DNA from: CBDDEC01 sp965198045
GTDB taxonomy: Bacteria > Chloroflexota > Dehalococcoidia > UBA2979
Direction of reading: 5' to 3'
Length of the DNA stretch: 64,000 nt
Assembly: GCA_965198045.1 (NCBI GenBank)
Contig: CBDAOL010000003.1
Coordinates: 21,189 to 85,188, forward strand
Below, piece by piece: positions 1 to 8,013 of this stretch. Position numbers and translations under genes: made by a program. Below the pieces are notes generated by a model. The model worked only from the letters and a program-made list of their open reading frames with translations, was not told where the DNA came from and did no database searches. Numbering within the stretch: position 1 is the first letter of the stretch; the number at the start of each line of letters is the position of its first letter.

Positions 1-1
1 G

Positions 2-484
2 CCCTCGGACGCCGCGCCCGATGTCGTGCTGTCGCTGCACGCCTGTGACACCGCGACCGACGAGGCGATCGTGCAGGGGATGCGCTGGGGTGCTGCGCTG
101 ATCCTGGCCGTTCCGTGCTGCCACCACGACCTGCAAGCGCAGGCAGCGTCGACGGAGGGCGCGGCCGAGGGGCTGCGGCCGCTGTGGCGTCACGGCATCC
201 TGCGCGAGCAGGCGCTCGATCTCGCGACCGACGCGCTGCGGGCCCAGTTGTTGCGCCTCGCCGGATACCGCACCGATGTCATCGAGTTCATCGACGCCGA
301 GGACACGCTGCGTAACCAGATGATCCGCGCCGCACGCGGGGCCGGCACTGCGCCGGCGGCCCTCGTTGGCGAATATCGGTCGCTGACGCGGCTGCTCGGC
401 GTGACGCCACACCTCGAACGGTTGCTGGCGCAGGACGCCGGCGCGGCGGAGATGCCGGCCGGCTTCTTCGAGGGCGCTTCGTAG
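2..484 (+). CDS. SAM-dependent methyltransferase, C-terminal part (5' truncated by window)
   Basis: The reading frame is open from the window edge, so the N-terminal SAM-binding part lies outside. The visible part begins DVVLSLHACDTATDEAI and continues with a VPCCHHDL motif; the HACDTATD and PCCH signatures are those of the methyltransferase family PF13679 (class I SAM fold, often acting on RNA or unknown substrates). About 160 residues are present, ending in a helical C-terminus. The substrate cannot be read from the sequence. No gene follows on the same strand for about 340 bases, so it is probably the last gene of its unit. Confidence 0.7.
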   Translation, partial: PSDAAPDVVLSLHACDTATDEAIVQGMRWGAALILAVPCCHHDLQAQAASTEGAAEGLRPLWRHGILREQALDLATDALRAQLLRLAGYRTDVIEFIDAEDTLRNQMIRAARGAGTAPAALVGEYRSLTRLLGVTPHLERLLAQDAGAAEMPAGFFEGAS

Positions 485-825
485 GCAGGCTCGTCGAGGT
501 GAGGTGAGGTGAGGTGGGTGGCGGCGCCGAGCGGTCCCTCGCCCGGCGTCACCGTCGATCCACCTCGCGCGTCGCGAACGCCGCCGCAGGGCGGCCGCCT
601 CACGCGGGGTGCACGGCAGGGCCGCGTCAGGTGTGTGAGCGCACCCAACGTAGCGAGAGCCCGGCCCGCCGCCATCGGGGGGATCCACTAGTTCCTCGAA
701 CGCCCTCGCTGGTGCGCTGACCAGAGTCGCACGGCGAAGCCATCGAGGATGGATCATGCAGGGGGGCTTGCGTACGATTGCGGCGGCCGTACCCGATGGG
801 CGGCGCAGGCGGAGGACGCCGCAGC
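485..825. other. Intergenic region with GAGGT tandem repeat
   Basis: No convincing gene is seen. Four perfect tandem copies of GAGGT lie at 496-515. A 17-base string at 678-694 (GGGGGATCCACTAGTTC) is identical, from memory, to part of the pBluescript polylinker; the flanks look like ordinary genomic sequence. The ribosome binding site GGAGG of the next gene is at 811-815. Promoter elements for the downstream ferredoxin fusion presumably lie here but I cannot define them. Confidence 0.5.
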
Positions 826-2067
826 TTGACGTTCGTCATTACCTCGCCCTGTATCGACACCAAGGATCAGTCCTGCGTCGAGGTCTGTCCGGTCGACTGC
901 ATCCAGTTCGACGGCGATGCCGACCGCATGCTCTACATCGACCCGATCGACTGCATCGACTGCGGCGCGTGCGAGCCGGCCTGCCCGGTGGACGCGATCT
1001 TCACCGAAGACACCGTCCCGGCCGAGGAGCAGCGCTTCACCCAGATCAACGAACTCTGGTTCCAGGACCCGGCCGCCGCGCGTGCCATGGTCGGCGGCGA
1101 TGCCGCTCCGGCCGCGCCGGCTCCCGCGCCCGCGGAGCCAGCGCCCGCCGAGGAAACGCCGGCCGCCGAGGCCGAGCCCGTCGCCGAGACGCCCGAGGTC
1201 CCGGCTGAAGCCGCGCCGGCGACCGAACCCGTCGCGCCTGCGGCAGCGGTTGCGCCTGCCGCCCCCGCGCCCGTCGCCGACATTGCGCAGGTGCCCGCCA
1301 CCCCCTCGCCCGACTCGCACGGCACGGAGCCGGTCGTTCCGCACTACGCGCAGCCGTCGCCGGTCAGCTTCGTGCTGCTCGTCGTGTTCGTCGGCGCGTT
1401 CTTTACGATGTGGATCTTCCCCGGTCCGATCTGGATCGACATCACGGACGGCAGCCTCCGCATCTTCGGCGAGGACTGGCGACCGCTGCAGATCGGCGCG
1501 GGTGTCCTCGTGCTGCTGCCGGTGGCGATCGGTGCGCTCCTGCTCTTCCTTGGGATGCAGGCGGGCACACTGGCTCGCTTCGCCGCTACGCACGAGCGCA
1601 ACCTGGCGCCGTGGCGCGAGCCGGGTGTCGACTGGCGGCGCAGCGAGGAGTCGCGCCGCTACGACCTCGCCCAGGTCGTCCAGACGATCGCCGAGGACCG
1701 CTTCGCCTTCCCCAGCGAGGAGAGCCCGGACCTCCAGACCTACGTCAATCTGCCCGAGCCCATGATGGCCATCGAGGTCGGCGCTGGGCTCAGCGGCGAG
1801 AAGCTGTTCCCCGACATCGTCGTGCTCGAGCAGCCGGGGGCCTACCCGGTCGCGATCGGTCAGGTCGAGTCGCGGGAGACGGTGACGCGCGATCAGGCCA
1901 CCTACGTGTGGGCTCGCCTCGAGAACAAAACCACGCCGCTCTACCTCTACGTGCCGGCCGGGATGCTCTCCCGCGCGAAGGACTACTGCCGTGCCGCCGG
2001 GGTGAAGAACGTGAAGTTCCGCACCTGGCGTCGCCAGCCGCAGCGGATGGCCGTTCGCGAGTTCTGA
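826..2067 (+). CDS. 7Fe-8S/2[4Fe-4S]-type ferredoxin fused to membrane anchor and nuclease-fold-like domain
   Basis: The TTG at 826 is chosen as start because GGAGG (811-815) sits 10 bases upstream and the protein then begins like FdxA-type ferredoxins. Residues 1-85 are a ferredoxin: cysteines at 9, 17, 21 and 25 (PCIDTKDQSC, VCPVDC) and a second set in CIDCGACEPACPV. Residues about 95-175 are a Pro/Ala/Glu-rich linker. Two hydrophobic segments follow (about 179-200 and 222-245). The last 150 residues contain FPDIVVLE, GQVES and PLYLYVPAG, a spacing that recalls PD-(D/E)XK-like folds in which an Asp precedes a strand with acidic residues. A plain ferredoxin is about 80-110 residues, so this 413-residue architecture is unusual. 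Electron transfer at the membrane is inferred; the role of the C-terminal domain is unknown. Confidence 0.75.
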   Translation: MTFVITSPCIDTKDQSCVEVCPVDCIQFDGDADRMLYIDPIDCIDCGACEPACPVDAIFTEDTVPAEEQRFTQINELWFQDPAAARAMVGGDAAPAAPAPAPAEPAPAEETPAAEAEPVAETPEVPAEAAPATEPVAPAAAVAPAAPAPVADIAQVPATPSPDSHGTEPVVPHYAQPSPVSFVLLVVFVGAFFTMWIFPGPIWIDITDGSLRIFGEDWRPLQIGAGVLVLLPVAIGALLLFLGMQAGTLARFAATHERNLAPWREPGVDWRRSEESRRYDLAQVVQTIAEDRFAFPSEESPDLQTYVNLPEPMMAIEVGAGLSGEKLFPDIVVLEQPGAYPVAIGQVESRETVTRDQATYVWARLENKTTPLYLYVPAGMLSRAKDYCRAAGVKNVKFRTWRRQPQRMAVREF

Positions 2068-2092
2068 TCCCGTCCGAGGCGAGAGCCCCGGC

Positions 2093-2482
2093 CTACTCGT
2101 CCGGGTGCGCCTCGAGGTACGCGAGGACGAGTTCCGCGAGGATGGAGCGGTGGCACTCCTCGTCCGGGTGCGAGCTGCAGAGCAGTGTGACACCGGTGTA
2201 GCGCGCCATCAGCGCGGCCCAGCGCACGAGGCCATCGCGGTCCGACATCTCCTCGCGGTAGCGCGCGGCGAAGCCGTCCCAATCCACCTCGTCGTCGCGG
2301 TAGGCGTCGAGCAGCTCGTTCGATGGTCCGAGGTCGCGCTCCCACTGATCGACGGCGGCCTTCGGGATGCCGCGCGGCCAGCGCCGCATCACCAGCAGGC
2401 GCGGGTAAGTCACGCCCGGTGGGTCGTAGACCGAGCCGAGTGCGATGCCCGGCTCGTCGAGGGGAACTCGTTCGCGTGTCAT
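2093..2482 (-). CDS. DUF488 family protein
   Basis: A 129-residue protein with the family hallmarks LLVMRRWPRGI near residue 30, a WERDLGPS segment, and a C-terminal VTLLCSS...ECHRSIL motif with conserved Cys and His. DUF488 proteins are small, cytosolic and of unclear function, often found beside redox or repair genes. Its ATG overlaps the stop of the upstream dinB-like gene by four bases (ATGA at 2479-2482), so the two are translationally coupled. It probably belongs to the unit driven from the LexA-like promoter at 3285-3330. Confidence 0.8.
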   Translation of the reverse strand: MTRERVPLDEPGIALGSVYDPPGVTYPRLLVMRRWPRGIPKAAVDQWERDLGPSNELLDAYRDDEVDWDGFAARYREEMSDRDGLVRWAALMARYTGVTLLCSSHPDEECHRSILAELVLAYLEAHPDE

Positions 2483-3012
2483 ACCTCGACCTCCCGACCT
2501 GAGCTGTGCGGTAGTCGCCCTGGCAGGCCGAGGTCCGGCGCGCCGACCAGCGAGGCGAGCGTCGCGAGTTCACCGGCGTGACTCCACGTATGCGCCGTGC
2601 TGCGCGCGAGCTGTGCTGCGACTGTACGGCCTGGAACGTGCGAGCTGATCTCGCACGCCAGGTCCGCCTCGGCGAGTGCCGTCACCGTGGCCTCGCTGCG
2701 CGCGAACGTGCGGTCGAGGGCCGCCAGCGCCTCGTCGTAGTCCGGCGTCGAGCGAGGGGCGCCGTGGCTGGCGTTCGCCGCGGCAAGCCAGGCGTCGGGC
2801 TCGAGGCCCTGCAACGCGACGTTCCAGACCAGGTCGTCCTGCGTCGCGATGTGGGCAACGATGAACGATCCCGGGTTGAGGCGTCCGATGGCGCCGCCGC
2901 GACCCGGGTTCGGGACCGCCTCGGCGACGCGCCGGAACTCGTCGCGCGCGTCGAGGAGCAGGCGGACAACCAGCAGCGAGTCGGCAGCAGCGGTCGGAGC
3001 GTTCGAGGACAT
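2479..3012 (-). CDS. DinB-like family protein (DinB_2/DUF664 fold)
   Basis: 177 residues starting at the ATG at 3012 (MSSNAPTAA). The four-helix DinB fold is supported by the metal-ligand pattern: a His in FIVAHIATQDD and two more in TAHTWSHAGELATL near the C-terminus. DinB-fold proteins include thiol-dependent S-transferases, hydrolases and the DNA-damage-inducible protein of Bacillus; they are not the DNA polymerase IV also called DinB. It is coupled to the DUF488 gene by an ATGA overlap. Upstream on the same strand lie a 50-codon ORF and an SOS-type promoter/operator, which is suggestive since the founding member is damage inducible. Confidence 0.75.
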   Translation of the reverse strand: MSSNAPTAAADSLLVVRLLLDARDEFRRVAEAVPNPGRGGAIGRLNPGSFIVAHIATQDDLVWNVALQGLEPDAWLAAANASHGAPRSTPDYDEALAALDRTFARSEATVTALAEADLACEISSHVPGRTVAAQLARSTAHTWSHAGELATLASLVGAPDLGLPGRLPHSSGREVEV

Positions 3013-3071
3013 GCGCGGATGGTAGCCGCGTGGTCGAGCCTCGATCGAACCGAAGCTGGTGAGTCGGAGCG

Positions 3072-3224
3072 CTAGCGGAGTGAGCGAACCGGCGATGCGA
3101 GGCGGGGGAAGCGATCGCCCGAGGCCTCGAGGCGCGGCGCAATGACAGAGCCGCGCAGCCATTGCTGAACCAGGACCACCCCCGCCGCGCCGAACATCAC
3201 GCCCAACGCCAGTGCAAACAACAT
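3072..3224 (-). CDS. Candidate small single-span membrane protein (50 aa)
   Basis: An ATG at 3224 opens a 50-codon frame ending at a TAG at 3072. The first 22 residues are a clean hydrophobic helix (MLFALALGVMFGAAG...), followed by a basic, soluble tail of about 28 residues; a G-run lies 7-8 bases before the start and third positions are GC-rich as in neighbouring genes. The ATG lies about 60 bases downstream of a strong promoter with a LexA-like operator, and dinB follows 59 bases later. SOS-induced small membrane proteins (TisB, YneA types) are a known class, but no homology is recognised here. The ORF could also be an untranslated leader. Confidence 0.35.
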   Translation of the reverse strand: MLFALALGVMFGAAGVVLVQQWLRGSVIAPRLEASGDRFPRLASPVRSLR

Positions 3225-3284
3225 CCTTGAACCCCCGTCTACGTCCGCTCCCAGAACCGCGGGGAGCAGGCGACATCCCGCCCA

Positions 3285-3330
3285 GAACGTCTGTTCGCAT
3301 AGATTAGAACAAGTGTGCGGATCGCGTCAA
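3285..3330 (-). promoter_or_regulatory. Sigma70-type promoter with LexA-like operator
   Basis: Read on the minus strand: -35 TTGACG (3330-3325), 16-base spacer, -10 TCTAAT (3308-3303), then GAACAGACGTTC (3296-3285) across the expected transcription start. GAAC-N4-GTTC is the core of the Gram-positive (Cheo-type) LexA box. Both hexamers differ from consensus by one base. The arrangement, operator over +1, is that of an SOS promoter. Downstream are the 50-codon membrane ORF, the DinB-like gene and DUF488. LexA binding is inferred from the motif. Confidence 0.55.
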
Positions 3331-3359
3331 GGCCAGCCTCGACGGCGCTACTGAGCTGC

Positions 3360-4679
3360 CTACTCGGCCGGCGTGATCGCCTCGAGGCCGCCGAGGTATG
3401 GGCGGAGCGGCTCCGGCACCTCGACGCTGCCGTCTTCGAGCTGGTTCGTCTCGAGGATCGATCCGACGAGGCGTGGCAGGGCGACGCCCGAGCCGTTGAG
3501 GGTGTGCAGGTGTTCGACGCGGCCCTCGGCGTTGCGGAAGCGGAGGTTGGCGCGGCGCGCCTGGAAGTCGAGGAAGTTCGACACGCTCGACACCTCGAGC
3601 CACTCGCGCGCGCCGGGCGCCCAGACCTCGATGTCGTAGGTCATGGCGGAAGCGAACGTCGTGTCGCCTGCCGCAAGGCGGATCACGCGATAGCGCAGCC
3701 CGAGCGCTCGCACGATGTCCAGCGCGTCGTCGAGGAGCGCCTCGTGGGCCTCCCGCGAGCGGTCCGGCGAAACGAAGTGGACCAGCTCGACCTTGTCGAA
3801 CAGGAAGCTGCGCTTGAGGCCACGCGTGTCGCGGCCGGCGCTGAACTGCTCATGCCGGAAGCACGGGCTGAAGGCCGAGTGCCTGATCGGCAGGTCGTCG
3901 GCGTCGAGAATCTCGTCGCGGTACATGTTGGTGACCGGCACTTCGGCGGTGGGGACGAGCCAGAGGTCCTGGCCCTCGATGTGGAACATGGTGTCGGCGA
4001 ACTTCGGCAGCTGACCGGTGCCCACGAGCATCTCCTCGCGCACCATCAGCGGCGGGTAGACCTCGACGTATCCGCGCTCGCGGTGGCGGTCGAGCATCCA
4101 GCTGATGAGAGCGCGCTGCAGTCGCGCGCCGTCGCCGCGCAGCACGTAAAAGTTCGCCCCGGCGAGCTTCACGCCCCGCTCGAAGTCGATCACGCCCAGC
4201 GCTTCGCCGAGGTCCCAGTGCGGTGACGCTTCGCCCTCCGGCTCCGGGTCGGGCCAGTTCTCGACGCTGAGGCCTCGATCGTCGCTGTGCTGATCCGCGC
4301 CGACACCCTCGATGACGACCACGGCGTCCGGCTCGCCGCCGTCGGGGACGTCCGCGTGCACTCGGTTGGCGATCGTCAGCATCACCGCGTCGAATGCCAC
4401 GTCGGTCTCTGCCAGCTGTGCTTCGAGCTCGTCGAGGCGGCCGGCGACGGCCCGTTGCTCCTCGATCAGTCGCTGGCGCTCCTCGTCGGACTCGGCCGAG
4501 CCAATGAGGCGACCCGCCTCGTTGCGGTCGGCGCGCATCGTCTCGACCTGCGTGAGCAACCCTCGGCGCTGCTCATCGAGTGCGAGCACCTGGCCCACCG
4601 TGGATGGGTCGTCGCCGCGCCGCACGAGGTCGGCGCGGATAGCGTCTGGCTCGTCGCGGAGGCTCGTGATCGACAGCAT
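3360..4679 (-). CDS. serS: Seryl-tRNA synthetase
   Basis: Class II aminoacyl-tRNA synthetase that charges tRNA-Ser (and tRNA-Sec) with serine. The 439 residues show the usual N-terminal antiparallel coiled-coil tRNA-binding arm (about 1-110), then the catalytic core with motif 2 (SPCFRHEQFSAGRDTRGLKRSFLFDKVE) and motif 3 region near LNGSGVALPRL, and a typical short C-terminus. Length matches the family. The ATG at 4679 shares one base with the TGA of the upstream NUDIX gene, so the pair is probably cotranscribed. No leader regulatory element is visible. Confidence 0.97.
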   Translation of the reverse strand: MLSITSLRDEPDAIRADLVRRGDDPSTVGQVLALDEQRRGLLTQVETMRADRNEAGRLIGSAESDEERQRLIEEQRAVAGRLDELEAQLAETDVAFDAVMLTIANRVHADVPDGGEPDAVVVIEGVGADQHSDDRGLSVENWPDPEPEGEASPHWDLGEALGVIDFERGVKLAGANFYVLRGDGARLQRALISWMLDRHRERGYVEVYPPLMVREEMLVGTGQLPKFADTMFHIEGQDLWLVPTAEVPVTNMYRDEILDADDLPIRHSAFSPCFRHEQFSAGRDTRGLKRSFLFDKVELVHFVSPDRSREAHEALLDDALDIVRALGLRYRVIRLAAGDTTFASAMTYDIEVWAPGAREWLEVSSVSNFLDFQARRANLRFRNAEGRVEHLHTLNGSGVALPRLVGSILETNQLEDGSVEVPEPLRPYLGGLEAITPAE

Positions 4680-5197
4680 CAGCGCGCTCCGGTCGAGGCG
4701 ACGGCCGCGGCGTCAGCGAGCTGCGCTTCGATCGCCATCAGACCCAGCTCGCGCACGTCCTCGGGGGCGGGCGTCCGCTGGCCGGTCGACGAGTCCTCGA
4801 GCGGTGCGCGGTCACGCAGTTGCGTGGCGTCGACCCACTGCCAGTCGGTGCCCGGCTCGGGCGTCAGCAGCTGCGCAGGGTCCTTCGGGACGGTGAAATA
4901 GATGAAGTCGATGTGCTGGTGTGGTTCGGGCGTTCCACCGTCCGGGCCGATGTCGAAGACCGAGACGCGCACCGGCGAGGGCAGCGTGTTGCCGCGCGGC
5001 AATGGCTCAAGGGTGCCGAGCACGCGGACGTCGAGGCCGGTCTCCTCGCGCACCTCGCGCAGCAGCGCCTGCAGCGGGTCCTCGTTCGGCTCGATGTGAC
5101 CGCCGGCCGGGAGCCAGGCCTGTACGCGCGGGTGCCAGTGCAGGGCGGTGCGCCCGTCGCGATTGACGAACCCGGTGACGGTGAAGTGGCGCTCCAT
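4679..5197 (-). CDS. NUDIX hydrolase
   Basis: 172 residues with a full Nudix box at about residues 34-56: GGHIEPNED followed by REVREETGLDV, which supplies the metal-binding glutamates for cleavage of a nucleoside diphosphate linked to another group. The N-terminus (FTVTGFVNRDGRTALHWHPR) and GNTLPSPV loop resemble generic NUDIX hydrolases with unassigned substrate. It overlaps serS by one base at TGATG, suggesting translational coupling; a housekeeping role in nucleotide clean-up is possible but not shown. Confidence 0.88.
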   Translation of the reverse strand: MERHFTVTGFVNRDGRTALHWHPRVQAWLPAGGHIEPNEDPLQALLREVREETGLDVRVLGTLEPLPRGNTLPSPVRVSVFDIGPDGGTPEPHQHIDFIYFTVPKDPAQLLTPEPGTDWQWVDATQLRDRAPLEDSSTGQRTPAPEDVRELGLMAIEAQLADAAAVASTGAR

Positions 5198-5289
5198 CGG
5201 CCGAGCGTAACGCTGCGCCGTTCGTGGCGCATCAGCACCCCGCGGCCACGGTCGTGTTACGCCTCAGATGGGCCCGGTGGCGCGTCGAA

Positions 5290-5909
5290 TCAGCCGAGGT
5301 CGAACGCCTCGAGCGAGTCGATCAACGCGTGCGCGCCGGGCTGTGGCGGCGGCGTGATGCTCGCCTGCGTCGACTGCACGACCACCATCCCCGCCGCAGC
5401 GGCGGCTGCGATGCCGTGCGCCGAGTCCTCGATCGCTATCGCCGAGGCGGGCGCCACCGCCAGCTGCGCCGTGACGTGGAGGTAGATGTCGGGAGCGGGC
5501 TTGCCCTGCGCGACATCCGCCGACGTGACGATCAGCGGGACGCGCTCGCGCAGCCCGATCGCCTCGAGGGTCGCTTCGACCCAGCGTCGCGAGGACTGCG
5601 AGGCCACCGCGAGCGCGACTCCGCGCTCCTCGACGGCGTCGAACAGGCCGTGAGCGCCGGCCATCGGCTCGAGCCCCTCCGTCGCGAGGATCTCGTGGAA
5701 CAGCCGGTCGTAGTTGACGCGGATCTCCTCGCGTGTCAGCCCGTAGGTGGCCGAGATCCACTCGCTGAAGCCGGACGTGCCGATGAACTGCTCGTAGTCG
5801 GACATGGTCAGCGCGGCTGGCGCGACCAGCGCCCGCGCCGCCTCGAGGTGGACGAGCTCGGTGTCCGCGAGCACGCGTCGAGGTCGAAGACGAGGGCTTC
5901 GACCGTCAT
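5290..5909 (-). pseudogene. HAD-superfamily phosphatase/phosphomutase with frameshift in the nucleophile motif
   Basis: The start ATG at 5909 forms an ATGA overlap with the upstream SRPBCC gene and reads MTVEALVFDLDA; the expected continuation GVLADTELVHLEAA is found only one frame over. Restoring one G near 5871-5880 (GACGCGTGC to GACGGCGTGC) joins both halves into a normal HAD subfamily IA protein: DxD-type motif I, cap domain, SQSSRRW (motif II), QGKPAPDIYL (motif III lysine) and IEDSAHGI (motif IV). As read, the catalytic Asp motif is separated from the body, so no active enzyme would be made. Alternatives are an assembly indel or programmed shifting; no slippery heptamer is obvious. Confidence 0.8.
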
Positions 5910-6376
5910 CGAGGGTCGTCTCTGTTCGCCTCGGCAGCCGGTGGTGGCGGGAGTGACTCGGCGTGCTGCTTGAGCCGCCAGAGCGAATCTCGCAGCGCCT
6001 GCGCCCGGTGGGGGCGGTGGAGCCACGGTTCGAGCAGGGCCGTAATCAGGCCCGCGTCGGGGTCGTACTCAAGCTCGACGGTGAGGTGCACCTCTCGCGG
6101 CCCCTCGGCGAAGAGCGCCATGCTCATGCTCGTTGCCTGCGAAGCCGGGTCGGCGCTCTCGTAGAGGACAGTGCCGTCCTCTTGTGGCGCGGCGCGCAGC
6201 GTGATGCGCTCGCGTCGACCGGGCAGCGTCAGCTCCAGGCTCCACTGCATGCGGTCGACGGTGAGCCCCGTGAACTGCGGCCCCAGCCACGCCTCGAACG
6301 CGCTCGGGTCGTCGAGGAGCGGGCGTAGCTCTTCGGCAGAGACGTGCACGTGCACGTCCTCGCGGACGCTCGCCAT
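5906..6376 (-). CDS. SRPBCC (START-like/polyketide cyclase) family protein
   Basis: 156 residues starting MASVREDVHVHVSAEEL, with a beta strand-helix opening, a DPSAFEAWLGP segment and a long C-terminal helix after DPDAGLITALLEPW, as in small SRPBCC ligand-binding or coenzyme Q-binding COG2867-like proteins. No catalytic residue pattern is recognised, so the ligand is unknown. It lies 3 bases after lysS and is coupled by ATGA to the broken HAD gene. The Pro-rich tail (SLPPPPAAEANRD) is probably disordered. Confidence 0.6.
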   Translation of the reverse strand: MASVREDVHVHVSAEELRPLLDDPSAFEAWLGPQFTGLTVDRMQWSLELTLPGRRERITLRAAPQEDGTVLYESADPASQATSMSMALFAEGPREVHLTVELEYDPDAGLITALLEPWLHRPHRAQALRDSLWRLKQHAESLPPPPAAEANRDDPR

Positions 6377-6379
6377 CGG

Positions 6380-7861
6380 CTAGGTCGACCGCTCGCGCAT
6401 GACCGGGAAGAGCACGATCTCGCGCAACGAATGTTCACCGGTGATGAGCTGGACGAGACGGTCGATGCCGATGCCGAGCCCGCCGGCTGGCGGCATCCCG
6501 TGTTCGAGCGCGACGAGGAAGTCCTCGTCGGCGGTCTCCGCCTCCTCGTCGCCGTCGGCCAGCTTCTGCGCCTGCTCGAGCATGCGCTGGCGTTGGTCGA
6601 CGGGGTCGTTCAGCTCGGAGTAAGCGTTCGCGATCTCGCCGCCCAGGGCGAACAGCTCGAAGCGCTCGACCGCGCCCTCGTCGTCGACCTTGCGCTTGGC
6701 CAGCGGCGAGATCTCGATCGGGTAGTCGAAGACGAAGGTCGGCTGCACGAACTTCGGCTCGACGAGCGCCGCCATCAACGCGTCGAGGGCCGTCGCCAAC
6801 GAGGCACCGTCTGCGACCGGCACTCCGCGCTCCTCGGCGAGCGCCGTCATCGCTTCGATCGTCGGGTAGTCGCGGTAGTCGATGCCGGCGTGCTCCAGCA
6901 GCGCTCCGCGGTAGGTGGTGCGGTCGAACGGTGCGGCGAGGTTCACGACGACATCGCTGTCGTGCTCGATCTCGAGCGTCCCGCGCACCGCCATGGCCAC
7001 GACGCCGAGCAGCTCCTCGACCATCCGCGCGACATCCTCGTAGTCGGCGAACGCCTCGTACGACTCGAGCAGCGTGAACTCGGGGTTGTGGCGGAACGAC
7101 ACGCCTTCGTTGCGGAACACGCGGCCGATCTCGAACACCTTCTCGAAGCCGCCGACGAGGAGGCGCTTCAGGTGCAGCTCGAGCGAGATGCGCAGCGCCA
7201 GCTCGCGGTCGAGGGCATTGTGGCGCGTCCAGAACGGACGCGCCGCGGCGCCACCCGCTGCGTCCTGCAGCACGGGCGTCTCGACCTCCATGAACCCGCG
7301 CTCGTCGAAGAACCGCCGCACGACCGCGACGATTGCGGCGCGCTGCTGCGCCAGCTCGCGCGATCGCTCGTTCGCTAACAGATCGAGGTAACGCTGGCGG
7401 TACCGCGTCTCAGTGTCGTGCAGCCCGTAGTACTCGTCGGGCATCGGTCGCAGCGCTTTGCTGACGATGCGCCACGAGGCGACCTGCACCGTCACCTCGT
7501 CCGTGCGGGTGCGGAACACCGGCCCCGTGACCTCCACGAAGTCACCGAGGTCGAGCAGCTGCAGGTCCTCGAAGTCCTGGAGCGCATCGCGGCGGAAGTG
7601 CAGCTGGATGCGGCCGCTGCCGTCGCGCAGATCGATGAACGCCGCCTTGCCCATGCGTCGCGCCGAAGTGACACGGCCGATCACGGTCGCACGCACAGCG
7701 TCTGAGGTGTCCGGCTCCGGTTCGCCCGCATCCTCGAACGCTGCCACGGCTTCGGCGGCGGTGTGGGTGCGCGATACCCGCGCGGGGTAGGGATCGGCGC
7801 GTTGCAGCAGTTGCTCGCGCTTGGCAGCGCGCTGCTCGATCAGTTCCTCTTCGGAGGGCAT
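6380..7861 (-). CDS. lysS: Lysyl-tRNA synthetase, class II
   Basis: About 493 residues from the ATG at 7861 (MPSEEELIEQRAAKRE); a further upstream TTG is less likely because the family starts here and a GGAG lies 12 bases before this ATG. An OB-fold anticodon-binding domain (about 55-150, IGRVTSARRMGKAAFIDLRD) precedes the class II core with motif 2 (FEIGRVFRNEG, FRHNPEFTLLE) and motif 3 (GLGIGIDRLVQLI). It ligates lysine to tRNA-Lys. Downstream, 3 bases away, is the SRPBCC gene. The enzyme looks complete. Confidence 0.97.
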   Translation of the reverse strand: MPSEEELIEQRAAKREQLLQRADPYPARVSRTHTAAEAVAAFEDAGEPEPDTSDAVRATVIGRVTSARRMGKAAFIDLRDGSGRIQLHFRRDALQDFEDLQLLDLGDFVEVTGPVFRTRTDEVTVQVASWRIVSKALRPMPDEYYGLHDTETRYRQRYLDLLANERSRELAQQRAAIVAVVRRFFDERGFMEVETPVLQDAAGGAAARPFWTRHNALDRELALRISLELHLKRLLVGGFEKVFEIGRVFRNEGVSFRHNPEFTLLESYEAFADYEDVARMVEELLGVVAMAVRGTLEIEHDSDVVVNLAAPFDRTTYRGALLEHAGIDYRDYPTIEAMTALAEERGVPVADGASLATALDALMAALVEPKFVQPTFVFDYPIEISPLAKRKVDDEGAVERFELFALGGEIANAYSELNDPVDQRQRMLEQAQKLADGDEEAETADEDFLVALEHGMPPAGGLGIGIDRLVQLITGEHSLREIVLFPVMRERST

Positions 7862-8013
7862 GTGGCAACTCGCTCCCGCGAATTCAGTAACGCACAACGA
7901 GGTTGTACGTGCAGGGTGCGACGCCTCGAGCGTGCGGCCGAGCCGAGCTGGTTGCGCCCATCTCGTAGCTTCGTCCGGCGATTACGAACGGCATGAAGGG
8001 CAGGGCAGAGCTG

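Noticed and set aside
754..2193. 479-residue open frame on the minus strand opposite the ferredoxin fusion
   Set aside because: Arg/Gly/Asp-rich low-complexity antisense frame typical of high-GC shadow ORFs; the plus strand carries clear ferredoxin motifs.
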